Of a stretch of 7,093 nt of DNA, positions 1 through 6,386 are shown piece by piece (the stretch's first letter is position 1; each line of letters opens with the position of its first letter). Where the stretch lies: NCBI GenBank assembly GCA_947374445.1, contig CANCBY010000121.1:1-7093 (forward strand). The letters run 5' to 3'. The notes under the pieces are model-generated. The model did no database searches. It was not told the DNA's origin and worked only from the letters and a program-made list of their open reading frames with translations. Source of the stretch: Pseudobdellovibrionaceae bacterium. GTDB taxonomy: Bacteria > Bdellovibrionota > Bdellovibrionia > Bdellovibrionales > Bdellovibrionaceae. A program made the translations under genes and the position numbers.

Positions 1-86
1 TGCTCGCTGGACCTTGGATGTTGGATTTGATGAGCAACTACACCATCAATCTATTTGAGAACTTAGCCACCTACGTGAGGGAGTAA
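1..86 (+). CDS. fliQ: Flagellar export protein FliQ, C-terminal end (partial, 5' end outside window)
   Basis: Reading from base 3 gives 27 residues before the TAA at 84-86. They include GPWMLDLMSNYT and end in LFENLATYVRE. The PWM motif followed by an amphipathic stretch and LFENL is the usual end of FliQ, a small (about 90 residue) two-helix membrane protein. FliQ assembles with FliP and FliR into the export gate of the flagellar type III secretion system. The position directly before fliR agrees with the very common fliP-fliQ-fliR order. The other two frames have no comparable match. Only about a third of the protein is visible, so nothing can be said of its start or promoter. Confidence 0.85.
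   Translation, partial: LAGPWMLDLMSNYTINLFENLATYVRE
77..82 (+). promoter_or_regulatory. Ribosome binding site of fliR (supports the GTG start)
   Basis: GAGGGA lies six bases before the GTG at 89 and overlaps the last codons of fliQ. It supports GTG at 89 as the fliR start. The two-base gap after the fliQ stop suggests coupled translation. Confidence 0.7.
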
Positions 87-88
87 GA

Positions 89-880
89 GTGACTGCATTT
101 GGGCCTAATATCTATCAGTTTCCAGAAGGACAAATCATAGCATTTGTTCTGGTGCTGCTTAGAATCTCGGCCTTTTTTGTCGCTTGGCCTGTGTTTGGCA
201 CCACTTTGGTTCCAACTCCGGTAAAAATCCTACTTTCGATTTGTGTCGCTTTGATGATGTTTCCAGTCATTCATTTTCAAAATCTGACTCAGTTACAGGT
301 TTCAGAAGATATTATTCTGTTGGCTCTTCGTGAAGTGGCCGTGGGGCTTTCGATGGGCTTTATGATGCGGATGTTTTTTTTCGCAGTCAGTATCGCTGGA
401 GAAATTACTAGCACCTCGATTGGCTTGGCTTCGGGGCAGATGTTCAATCCTTCGTTGGGCTCGCAAAGTACTGCTGTCGAGCAATTTCAGTTGGCATTGG
501 CGACTTTGTTTTTTCTTTCAATCAATGGTCATCATCTTTTTATCAGTGGTCTTGGACAGAGCTTTGAATTGGTACCGGTTTCAGGTGCCTCACTCAACTA
601 TCAAAGCTTTGCAGCCATGGCGACCACCGTGCAAAAAGTTTCGCTGATGGGGCTTAAGATGTGTGCTCCAGTTTTAATTGCGGTTCTTTTAACCAATCTT
701 TCAATGGGTGTTGTCGGCCGCGCGGTGCCGCAGATCAATGTTTTGGTGACCTCTTTGCCGGTCACTATTTCTGTAGGAATTGGTGTGATGTTTGTTTCAA
801 TTCCATTGGTTCTAGCTGAAATGAATGGGCTTTTGGATGTCATGGCCACTGAATTTTTTAAAATGCTGAGGGTGCTGTAG
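89..880 (+). CDS. fliR: Flagellar biosynthesis protein FliR
   Basis: 263 residues, the usual FliR length (about 255-265). It is an inner-membrane part of the flagellar type III export gate and assembles with FliP and FliQ. Hydrophobic segments lie at about residues 14-34, 41-62, 74-100, 132-150, 188-210 and 217-242, fitting the six-segment family pattern. Family motifs are visible: a LREVAVGLSMGF stretch near 80-91, the AGE/GLASGQMFNPSLGSQS block near 103-125, and VPQINVLVTSLPV near 213-225. The start is GTG with a good ribosome binding site six bases upstream; no better in-frame start exists. The stop at 878-880 abuts the ATG of flhB with no gap. An eight-T tract (374-381) encodes consecutive phenylalanines and the frame is intact across it. 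Not fused to FlhB, as it is in some clostridia. Confidence 0.95.
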   Translation: MTAFGPNIYQFPEGQIIAFVLVLLRISAFFVAWPVFGTTLVPTPVKILLSICVALMMFPVIHFQNLTQLQVSEDIILLALREVAVGLSMGFMMRMFFFAVSIAGEITSTSIGLASGQMFNPSLGSQSTAVEQFQLALATLFFLSINGHHLFISGLGQSFELVPVSGASLNYQSFAAMATTVQKVSLMGLKMCAPVLIAVLLTNLSMGVVGRAVPQINVLVTSLPVTISVGIGVMFVSIPLVLAEMNGLLDVMATEFFKMLRVL

Positions 881-1945
881 ATGGCTGAAGACGAAGGCGA
901 AAGAACCGAAGAGGCCACCCAGACCCGCAGGGACGAGTTCCGCAAGCGGGGGCAGGTGGCCTATTCAAAAGAGCTCGCAAGTGCTTTATTTCTTATCGTT
1001 GCATCGATGGGCGTTTTTGTTTTGGCAAAATATTTTTTTAAAGAACTTTACGAGGTTTTTCAATTTTCCTTTGGGCCCGATATGGTGGTCTCAATTAGGT
1101 CAGGAGATATCTTTACGGCCATGCGGTTTGCGGGAGAAAAACTATTGCTTTTGATTTCTCCAGTGATGGGTGTGGCCGTTATCATCGGTGTTGGAGCTCA
1201 AGTCATTCAGACAGGCTTTTTGCAGGTTGAGGACGCTTTTGCATTGAAACTTGAAAAGTTAGATCCGATGCAAGGCCTTGCTCGGATGTTCAGTCTTAAG
1301 AATGTGATTGAAGCGGTTAAGTCACTTTTAAAATTAGTTTTAATTTTTTCGATTGTTGCCCTTGTTGTTAAATCCGAAATGGTCAAAGTTCCTTATATTT
1401 TGCAGTACTCAGTAGAGCAAATGTTCACGTACATGGGGACAGTCACAGTAAAACTTCTTGGGTCTATCGGTGCTGCGATGGCGGTTCTTTCAGCAGCCGA
1501 TTATTTCTTTCAGCGTTGGGACACTGAAAAGAAGATGATGATGACCAAGCAAGAAGTTAAAGAAGAGAATAAATCACGTGAAGGGGATCCGATGATTAAG
1601 GCGCGGATCCGCCGCGTTCAACGTGAGATGGCCAACCGTCGCATGATGCAAAAAGTACCAACTGCAGATGTCATCATCACCAATCCCACTCACATTGCTA
1701 TTGCTCTTAAGTATGGGGCAAATCTACCAGCACCTCAAGTCATTGCAAAAGGCGCTGATCTTATTGCGGAAAAAATCAAAGAGATTGCTCGCCAGCACAA
1801 CATCCCAGTGGTTGAAAATAAACCACTGGCTCGAACAATTTTTAAAACAATCAAAATTGGCCAAGTGATTCCACGAGAACTGTTTGTGGCTGTGGCCGAA
1901 GTTCTATCTTACGTTTATAAACTACGCAGAAAGGCGAAGAGATAA
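881..1945 (+). CDS. flhB: Flagellar biosynthesis protein FlhB (export substrate-specificity switch)
   Basis: 354 residues, normal for FlhB. The protein sits in the inner membrane and its cytosolic domain switches export from rod/hook to filament substrates after self-cleavage. The N terminus has the family GERTEEATQTRRDEFRKRGQ pattern. Hydrophobic segments lie at about 33-51, 85-110, 140-165 and 185-207. The linker carries the conserved EGDP (234-237). The autocleavage motif NPTH is intact at residues 268-271 (bases 1682-1693), with cleavage expected between N268 and P269. The conserved PVVENKPLAR follows at 309-318. There is no long C-terminal tail. The ATG directly follows the fliR stop, with GAGGGTG (868-874) as ribosome binding site. 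The TAA shares its last base with the flhA ATG. Confidence 0.97.
   Translation: MAEDEGERTEEATQTRRDEFRKRGQVAYSKELASALFLIVASMGVFVLAKYFFKELYEVFQFSFGPDMVVSIRSGDIFTAMRFAGEKLLLLISPVMGVAVIIGVGAQVIQTGFLQVEDAFALKLEKLDPMQGLARMFSLKNVIEAVKSLLKLVLIFSIVALVVKSEMVKVPYILQYSVEQMFTYMGTVTVKLLGSIGAAMAVLSAADYFFQRWDTEKKMMMTKQEVKEENKSREGDPMIKARIRRVQREMANRRMMQKVPTADVIITNPTHIAIALKYGANLPAPQVIAKGADLIAEKIKEIARQHNIPVVENKPLARTIFKTIKIGQVIPRELFVAVAEVLSYVYKLRRKAKR
1682..1693 (+). other. FlhB NPTH autocleavage site codons
   Basis: AAT CCC ACT CAC encodes N268-P269-T270-H271. In the FlhB/YscU family the asparagine cyclises and the chain breaks before the proline, which drives the switch in export specificity. All four residues are present, so cleavage should be intact. 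Confidence 0.9.
1805..1829 (+). repeat. Perfect 9-bp inverted repeat with 7-base loop inside flhB
   Basis: CCAGTGGTT (1805-1813) is followed by the loop GAAAATA and the exact reverse complement AACCACTGG (1821-1829). The RNA would form a nine-pair stem. No T run follows, so it is not an ordinary terminator. It lies about 115 bases before the flhB stop and encodes the conserved PVVENKPL motif, so it may be incidental. Confidence 0.5.
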
Positions 1946-4044
1946 TGGAGCCGATATTTCTTTTCCTCAAAAAGTTTGAAAAATATACTAAGAACACAGA
2001 TCTACTGATTGCATTTGGTTTATTGGGTGTCTTGGCAGTCATGATTGTTCCATTGCCACCAGTGCTTTTAGATATAGCTCTGACGTTTTCTTTGTCATTG
2101 AGTCTTCTAATTCTTTTGACTTCAATTTATACAAATAAAGCCCTTGAGTTTAGTGTCTTCCCATCATTACTTTTGATCACGACGCTGTTTCGTCTTTCGT
2201 TGAATGTCGCAACAACTCGTTTGATTTTAACTCATGGACACGAAGGTCCTAAAGCTGCAGGTGAAGTAATTTCTGCCTTCGGTAACTTCGTTGTTGGCAA
2301 CAACTACGTTATCGGAACCGTTGTCTTTATCATCTTAGTTGTCATCAACTTCGTAGTTATCACCAAGGGTTCTGGGCGCGTGGCCGAAGTCGCAGCTCGT
2401 TTCACCTTGGATGCAATGCCTGGTAAACAAATGTCGATCGATGCCGATCTAAATGCGGGCTTGATCAACGAATCCGAAGCGCGCCGCCGCCGTCAAGAAA
2501 TCGAAGCTGAAGCTGATTTCTACGGAGCCATGGATGGTGCCAGCAAGTTCGTCCGCGGAGATGCCATTGCCGGTATCATCATCACGATTGTTAATATCGT
2601 GGGTGGTCTTTTGATTGGAGTCTTGCAAAAGGGTCTCGATCTTTCGACCGCTGCTAAGTACTACACGATGTTGACCATAGGTGATGGTCTATTGGCGCAA
2701 ATTCCTGCTCTTATTATTTCAACTGCTGCAGGTACTATCGTTACCCGAAACTCTCGCTCAGGTTTAAACATGGGCGCAGAGATGGCAGCACAACTCTTTT
2801 TAAATCCACGCGCTGTTTATCTTTCGGGTGGTGTGATCGGTCTTTTGGGTGTTGTCCCTGGCCTTCCAACAATTCCATTCTTTTTGATGGGTGGATTTTT
2901 AGGAACGCTAGGTTGGATGATCAAAAAATTTCAAAAAGAAACTGCAGACAATGTTAAAAAATCAGCCGACGAAGCAAGTGCTAGCCCTAAAAAAGAAAAC
3001 ATCGAAAATCTTTTGCCCTTGGACATGGTCGAACTTGAAGTCGGTTATGGCTTAATTAACATAGTCGAGAGCGATCAAAGTGGAGATCTTCTCGAGAGGA
3101 TTGTTTCAATCCGCAAGCAGTTTGCGCTTGATCTTGGAATCATTGTCCCGAGCATTCACATCCGCGATAACTTGCAATTGAACTCAGGCGAGTACCGAGT
3201 TTTGATTAAAGGAAACAAAGTCGGTGGCGGCACGCTTCGTCCTGACTCTTTGCTTGCGATGGATCCAGGTAATGTCAGTGACCATGTCGATGGAACTCCA
3301 ACAAAAGAACCCGCATTCGGACTTGATGCTCTTTGGATTATTCCATCTGCTAAAGAAGAAGCCGAACAAGCAGGTTACACAGTAGTCGATTTACCAACAG
3401 TTATGGCCACTCATTTGACAGAGATCATTCGTGGTCACGCCTATGAGTTGCTCGGACGTCAAGAGGCGGCAAGTCTTGTTGATAACTTCAAAAAGACTCA
3501 CCCGAAAGTTGTTGAAGATCTTGTTCCAGACCAAATGTCTTTGGGAGCTGTTGTTCGCGTATTACAAGCGCTGCTTAAAGAACAAGTTTCAATCCGTGAT
3601 TTGCGCACAATTTTTGAGACCCTTGCCGATGAAGCTATGAAAACGAAAGATGTTGAAGTCTTGACTGAGTCCGTTCGCAAAGCCTTGGCTCGTTCGATCA
3701 CGACTAAATATCGCGGTGATGAGGGCAATGTGCCTGTCATGACATTGCACCCGAATATCGAAGAGCTTATAGCCAATTCGCTCTTGCAAACTGAACAAGG
3801 TGTGCAACTTGTGATGGATCCTCAAACCGCTCAAGTGCTGATCACAGAAATTGCTAAGACGGTCGAAGATCATCCAGAAATTGCGGGCCAGCCGATTTTG
3901 CTGACAAGCCCGACTTCGCGTCGGCATCTATTTAAATTAACAAACCGATTTATTCCTCAGTTGATAGTTCTTTCGCATAATGAATTGACCTCGGATGCCA
4001 GCGTTCGATCCGTTGGAGTTGTGGAGATGAGCCATGCAGGTTAA
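1945..4044 (+). CDS. flhA: Flagellar biosynthesis protein FlhA
   Basis: 699 residues, typical of FlhA (about 690-700). FlhA forms the nonameric ring of the export apparatus, uses proton motive force, and docks substrate-chaperone complexes. The N-terminal half (about 1-330) is membrane-embedded, with hydrophobic stretches near 18-38, 41-62, 70-88, 112-138, 207-230, 241-266 and 290-328. The family signature loop starts at R152 and includes FTLDAMPGKQMSIDADL (153-169). A charged linker (about 332-355, Lys/Asp/Ser-rich) leads to the cytosolic domain, which opens with VELEVGYGLI at 362-371. ATG 1945 overlaps the flhB stop by one base (TAATG), with AAGGCG at 1931-1936 as a ribosome binding site. 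Its last 11 bases overlap flhF. No broken motif is seen. Confidence 0.97.
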   Translation: MEPIFLFLKKFEKYTKNTDLLIAFGLLGVLAVMIVPLPPVLLDIALTFSLSLSLLILLTSIYTNKALEFSVFPSLLLITTLFRLSLNVATTRLILTHGHEGPKAAGEVISAFGNFVVGNNYVIGTVVFIILVVINFVVITKGSGRVAEVAARFTLDAMPGKQMSIDADLNAGLINESEARRRRQEIEAEADFYGAMDGASKFVRGDAIAGIIITIVNIVGGLLIGVLQKGLDLSTAAKYYTMLTIGDGLLAQIPALIISTAAGTIVTRNSRSGLNMGAEMAAQLFLNPRAVYLSGGVIGLLGVVPGLPTIPFFLMGGFLGTLGWMIKKFQKETADNVKKSADEASASPKKENIENLLPLDMVELEVGYGLINIVESDQSGDLLERIVSIRKQFALDLGIIVPSIHIRDNLQLNSGEYRVLIKGNKVGGGTLRPDSLLAMDPGNVSDHVDGTPTKEPAFGLDALWIIPSAKEEAEQAGYTVVDLPTVMATHLTEIIRGHAYELLGRQEAASLVDNFKKTHPKVVEDLVPDQMSLGAVVRVLQALLKEQVSIRDLRTIFETLADEAMKTKDVEVLTESVRKALARSITTKYRGDEGNVPVMTLHPNIEELIANSLLQTEQGVQLVMDPQTAQVLITEIAKTVEDHPEIAGQPILLTSPTSRRHLFKLTNRFIPQLIVLSHNELTSDASVRSVGVVEMSHAG
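4023..4027 (+). promoter_or_regulatory. Ribosome binding site of flhF, inside the flhA 3' end
   Basis: GGAGA ends six bases before the ATG at 4034. It lies within flhA coding sequence and supports the 11-base overlap between the genes, implying coupled translation. Confidence 0.6.
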
Positions 4045-5491
4045 AAAATTTGAAGCTCGCACGATGAAAGAAGCTCTTGAGATGGTAAAAACCCAGCTCG
4101 GACCTGATGCCATCATTCTTGGTGTGCGCGACAATAAAAAGAGTTTTGGTCTAGTGGGCGAAGGCAGCATCGAGATCACAGCAGCAGTGTCAGAAGAAAC
4201 TTTGCAACGCAAAAAGTTTGCTGAATCACGCATGCGCGAGCAAGAAAAAATTAAATTGCAAAACAGTCCTGCCAGAGTTCAAAAAGATTTCATCAATCGA
4301 TCTGTCGATAATTTTCATCGTGAGCAAGAGCGAGAAGCCCCTAAGCAAGTCACTCGCACTCGTTACATCGAGATTGCTGATGAAGTTGACGGAATGGCAG
4401 TGAGTCAACAGCCAGCGGCTGAACGAATCAGAGGAGCTGCTCAACGTGCTTGGTCGGCAATGAATTCAGGCAATGAGTGGGTCGAAGCACCGATTTCTAC
4501 AAAGCGTGCTTCGCCAATTCCACAATCTGCACCCGCTGCCACTGCAGCTAAGCCCGTCACACCAACAGCAGAAGTTCAGGCCCTGAAGGGCGAGATCGCA
4601 AGTTTACGCCAAGTCATCCAGCAGTTTCAGGCGATGCCTCAGCAAATTCAACAACAAGGGCCGGCTCGAACTCAGCATCCTGGTGCCGACTATGGTCTAG
4701 GTTTTGAGATGAGTGCTATGTTTGAGAAACTCACTTCCTCTGGCTTAGCCTCTGATATCACAGCCGAAATATTGAACTTAGCGCAAGAGCGAATGCCAGC
4801 TGTGAAAACTAAGAGCAAGGCCCTAGTCGACGCTTGGGTTGCTAAATACATTTTGGATACGACTCGAATCAGCAGCGAAAAGAACAATGCCAAAGTTCAA
4901 GTTTTTTTGGGCCCTTCAGGTTCAGGCAAGACTTCAGCATTGATTAAGCTCGCAGGGCATCTTGTAGTTTCTGAGCGCAAAAAAATTGCTTTGGTAACAA
5001 CAGACACACTCAAGGTGGGTGCTTCGGAGCAACTTCGAATTTATGCGCAAATCTTGAATGTTCCATTCGCCGTCATCAGACAGGCATCAGATTGGAATGG
5101 ACTCATGAGTCAGCTCACAGCATTCGATCATGTTTTGGTGGATTCACCGGGGTTCACTTTGAAGTCCGTCGAAGAAAATTCGTTCTTGAGAAATATTTTA
5201 CCTCCAGAAGAATTTCAAGCGGCTGTGCATCTGGTGCTTGAAGCCACATCAAAAGATCAGGACATCACTGAAATTGGCAAACGCTATCGTGGGCATGGTT
5301 TTGATGACGTGATTTTCACCAATTTAGACCAATCTGTACAGCACGGAACAATTTATAATTTTATGAAACGCTTCGAAGCTCCGCTCCACTCGTTCGGAAT
5401 TGGACCGCGCGTGCCAGAGGACTTTGAATTGGCAACTAAAGAACGAGTTTTGGATTTAATATTTAAACTGACCAGCTTGAAAAAGGCGTGA
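4034..5491 (+). CDS. flhF: Flagellar biosynthesis GTPase FlhF (SRP-type) with atypical G motifs
   Basis: 485 residues, towards the long end for FlhF. FlhF is the third SRP-family GTPase, with Ffh and FtsY; it commonly recruits early flagellar parts to the cell pole. The N-terminal B domain (about 1-60) has the typical MQVKKFEARTMKEALEMVK and LGPDAIIL. A polar, then Ala/Pro/Gln-rich, linker spans about 60-225, with a possible short coiled coil near 178-205. The helical N domain follows (about 225-280), then the G domain. The P-loop GPSGSGKT is intact at 293-300. The other motifs deviate: DTLKVGASEQL (324-334) for DTYRxGAxEQL, DSPGF (370-374) for DTAGR, and TNLD (429-432) for TKLD. VPEDFELA near the C terminus matches the family closing motif. 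Identity as FlhF is firm from domain order and neighbours; whether it still hydrolyses GTP normally is open. Confidence 0.95.
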   Translation: MQVKKFEARTMKEALEMVKTQLGPDAIILGVRDNKKSFGLVGEGSIEITAAVSEETLQRKKFAESRMREQEKIKLQNSPARVQKDFINRSVDNFHREQEREAPKQVTRTRYIEIADEVDGMAVSQQPAAERIRGAAQRAWSAMNSGNEWVEAPISTKRASPIPQSAPAATAAKPVTPTAEVQALKGEIASLRQVIQQFQAMPQQIQQQGPARTQHPGADYGLGFEMSAMFEKLTSSGLASDITAEILNLAQERMPAVKTKSKALVDAWVAKYILDTTRISSEKNNAKVQVFLGPSGSGKTSALIKLAGHLVVSERKKIALVTTDTLKVGASEQLRIYAQILNVPFAVIRQASDWNGLMSQLTAFDHVLVDSPGFTLKSVEENSFLRNILPPEEFQAAVHLVLEATSKDQDITEIGKRYRGHGFDDVIFTNLDQSVQHGTIYNFMKRFEAPLHSFGIGPRVPEDFELATKERVLDLIFKLTSLKKA

Positions 5492-5493
5492 GG
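5490..5493 (+). promoter_or_regulatory. Ribosome binding site of flhG
   Basis: GAGG overlaps the flhF TGA stop and lies five bases before the ATG at 5499. The flhG frame is open upstream only to 5481 and contains no ATG, GTG or TTG there, so the start is well fixed. Confidence 0.6.
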
Positions 5494-5498
5494 TAATA

Positions 5499-6323
5499 AT
5501 GAGTGCATCTATCGGTCTTCGCCGCACAAAAACAATTGCAGTGACTTCAGGCAAAGGTGGTGTCGGCAAATCCACTCTGACAGCCAATTTGGCTTATGCT
5601 CTGGCACTTCGAGGCAAAAGAGTGCTTATCTTAGACGGGGATCTTGGCATGGCAAACATGGATATTATGTTTGGTGTTAAGCCCACAGGCAGCGTTATGG
5701 ATGTCATTCGTGGCGACAAAGAAGCTCGCGAGATTTTAACTCCGCTGACTCCGCAAATTGATTTGATTCCGGGTGGCAGTGGACTTGTAGAGCTCAACCG
5801 ACTCAACTCATTTGAGCGCCGGGCGCTCTTAGATTCAGTGGCTGGCTTCGAGCATAACTACGATTACATGCTTATCGATACGGCGCCTGGAATTTCTGAC
5901 AATGTTCTTTATCTCAATTCAGCCGCTCAAATCTCGGCGGTGATTATCAATCCAGATCCTGCCTCTCTAGCGGATTCTTACGGGTTGATCAAAGTTTTGC
6001 ACAATGAGTATGGAGAGAACAAATTTGCGATTATTTGCAATCAAGTCAAAGACGAGTTTGAAGGACTAAGTCTATTCAATCGCTTCAATGATGTTGTGAA
6101 CCGCTTTCTGTTCATAGGTCTGGATTATTGGGGGGGCTTGCCAGCTGATCCTCTTTTTCGTAAGTCGACGCAAACACAGCGTCTAATTATGAGACACGAG
6201 CCCAAATCTTCGTCAGCACAGTATCTTACTAATATCAGTCATAAACTTGAAAGATCTTTGCAAACTGTCGAGGCCAAAGGCGGACTGCAGTTTTTCTGGG
6301 AGCAAGTCGTTGGGGTGGCATGA
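5499..6323 (+). CDS. flhG: Flagellar number regulator FlhG (FleN/YlxH), MinD-type ATPase
   Basis: 274 residues, near the usual FlhG/FleN length. It is a ParA/MinD-family ATPase that limits flagellar number and partners FlhF. The deviant Walker A is SGKGGVGKST (17-26) with signature lysine K19 and P-loop K24. LDGDLGMANMDIMFG (45-59) holds the A' aspartates, and DTAPGISDNV (127-136) is the Walker B/switch region. The C-terminal GGLQFFWEQVVG (261-272) matches the FleN-type amphipathic end thought to bind membrane. This, plus location after flhF, separates it from MinD. The N terminus is short: only GLRR (6-9) precedes the ATPase core, and the DQA half of the DQAxxLR FlhF-activating element is absent. 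A seven-G tract (6130-6136) lies in frame in the WGG region. Confidence 0.95.
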   Translation: MSASIGLRRTKTIAVTSGKGGVGKSTLTANLAYALALRGKRVLILDGDLGMANMDIMFGVKPTGSVMDVIRGDKEAREILTPLTPQIDLIPGGSGLVELNRLNSFERRALLDSVAGFEHNYDYMLIDTAPGISDNVLYLNSAAQISAVIINPDPASLADSYGLIKVLHNEYGENKFAIICNQVKDEFEGLSLFNRFNDVVNRFLFIGLDYWGGLPADPLFRKSTQTQRLIMRHEPKSSSAQYLTNISHKLERSLQTVEAKGGLQFFWEQVVGVA

Positions 6324-6386
6324 AACAAATTGGACTTTTAGACCACACCAAGCTTTGTTAAACTAAATCTGAAGGGTCAGGGAATC
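6324..6386 (+). promoter_or_regulatory. flhG-fliA intergenic leader with imperfect inverted repeat
   Basis: This 63-base gap is the only open junction in the operon. It begins with AACAAATTGG (6324-6333), and the complementary CCAAGCTTTGTT follows at 6348-6359. The arms pair over ten positions with a two-base GC bulge on the right side and a 14-base loop. No T run follows, so a standard terminator is unlikely. Possible roles are an mRNA structure upstream of the fliA ribosome binding site or a protein-binding site. I see no sigma-28 or sigma-54 consensus and only poor sigma-70-like hexamers. The functional call is an inference. Confidence 0.4.
6379..6383 (+). promoter_or_regulatory. Probable ribosome binding site of fliA
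   Basis: AGGGA lies three bases before the ATG at 6387, which is rather close. A second candidate, AAGGG (6372-6376), lies ten bases before it. One or both could position the ribosome. The frame has no other standard start codon back to the in-frame TAG at 6339. Confidence 0.5.

Noticed and set aside
601..945. Antisense open frame of 114 codons across the fliR-flhB junction
   Set aside because: It is wholly opposite two well-supported genes, has no recognisable protein motif and no sensible context. It is a shadow frame.
1603..1612. Ten-base palindrome GCGGATCCGC in flhB
   Set aside because: It lies in codons for the conserved Arg-rich stretch after EGDP, is short, and shows no second copy at a regulatory position.
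3498..3927. Overlapping antisense open frames of 92 and 112 codons within flhA
   Set aside because: They lie opposite conserved FlhA cytosolic-domain sequence and encode no family motif. They are shadows of flhA codon use.
5814..5828. GC-rich inverted repeat GAGCGCC-G-GGCGCTC in flhG, terminator-like
   Set aside because: It is in the middle of conserved coding sequence, has a very tight loop and no T run after it.
6338..6364. Possible sigma-70 promoter for fliA (TTAGAC, 15-base spacer, TAAACT)
   Set aside because: The spacer is short and both hexamers are weak matches. TTGGAC at 6330 has no good -10 at 16-18 bases. It cannot be supported by eye.
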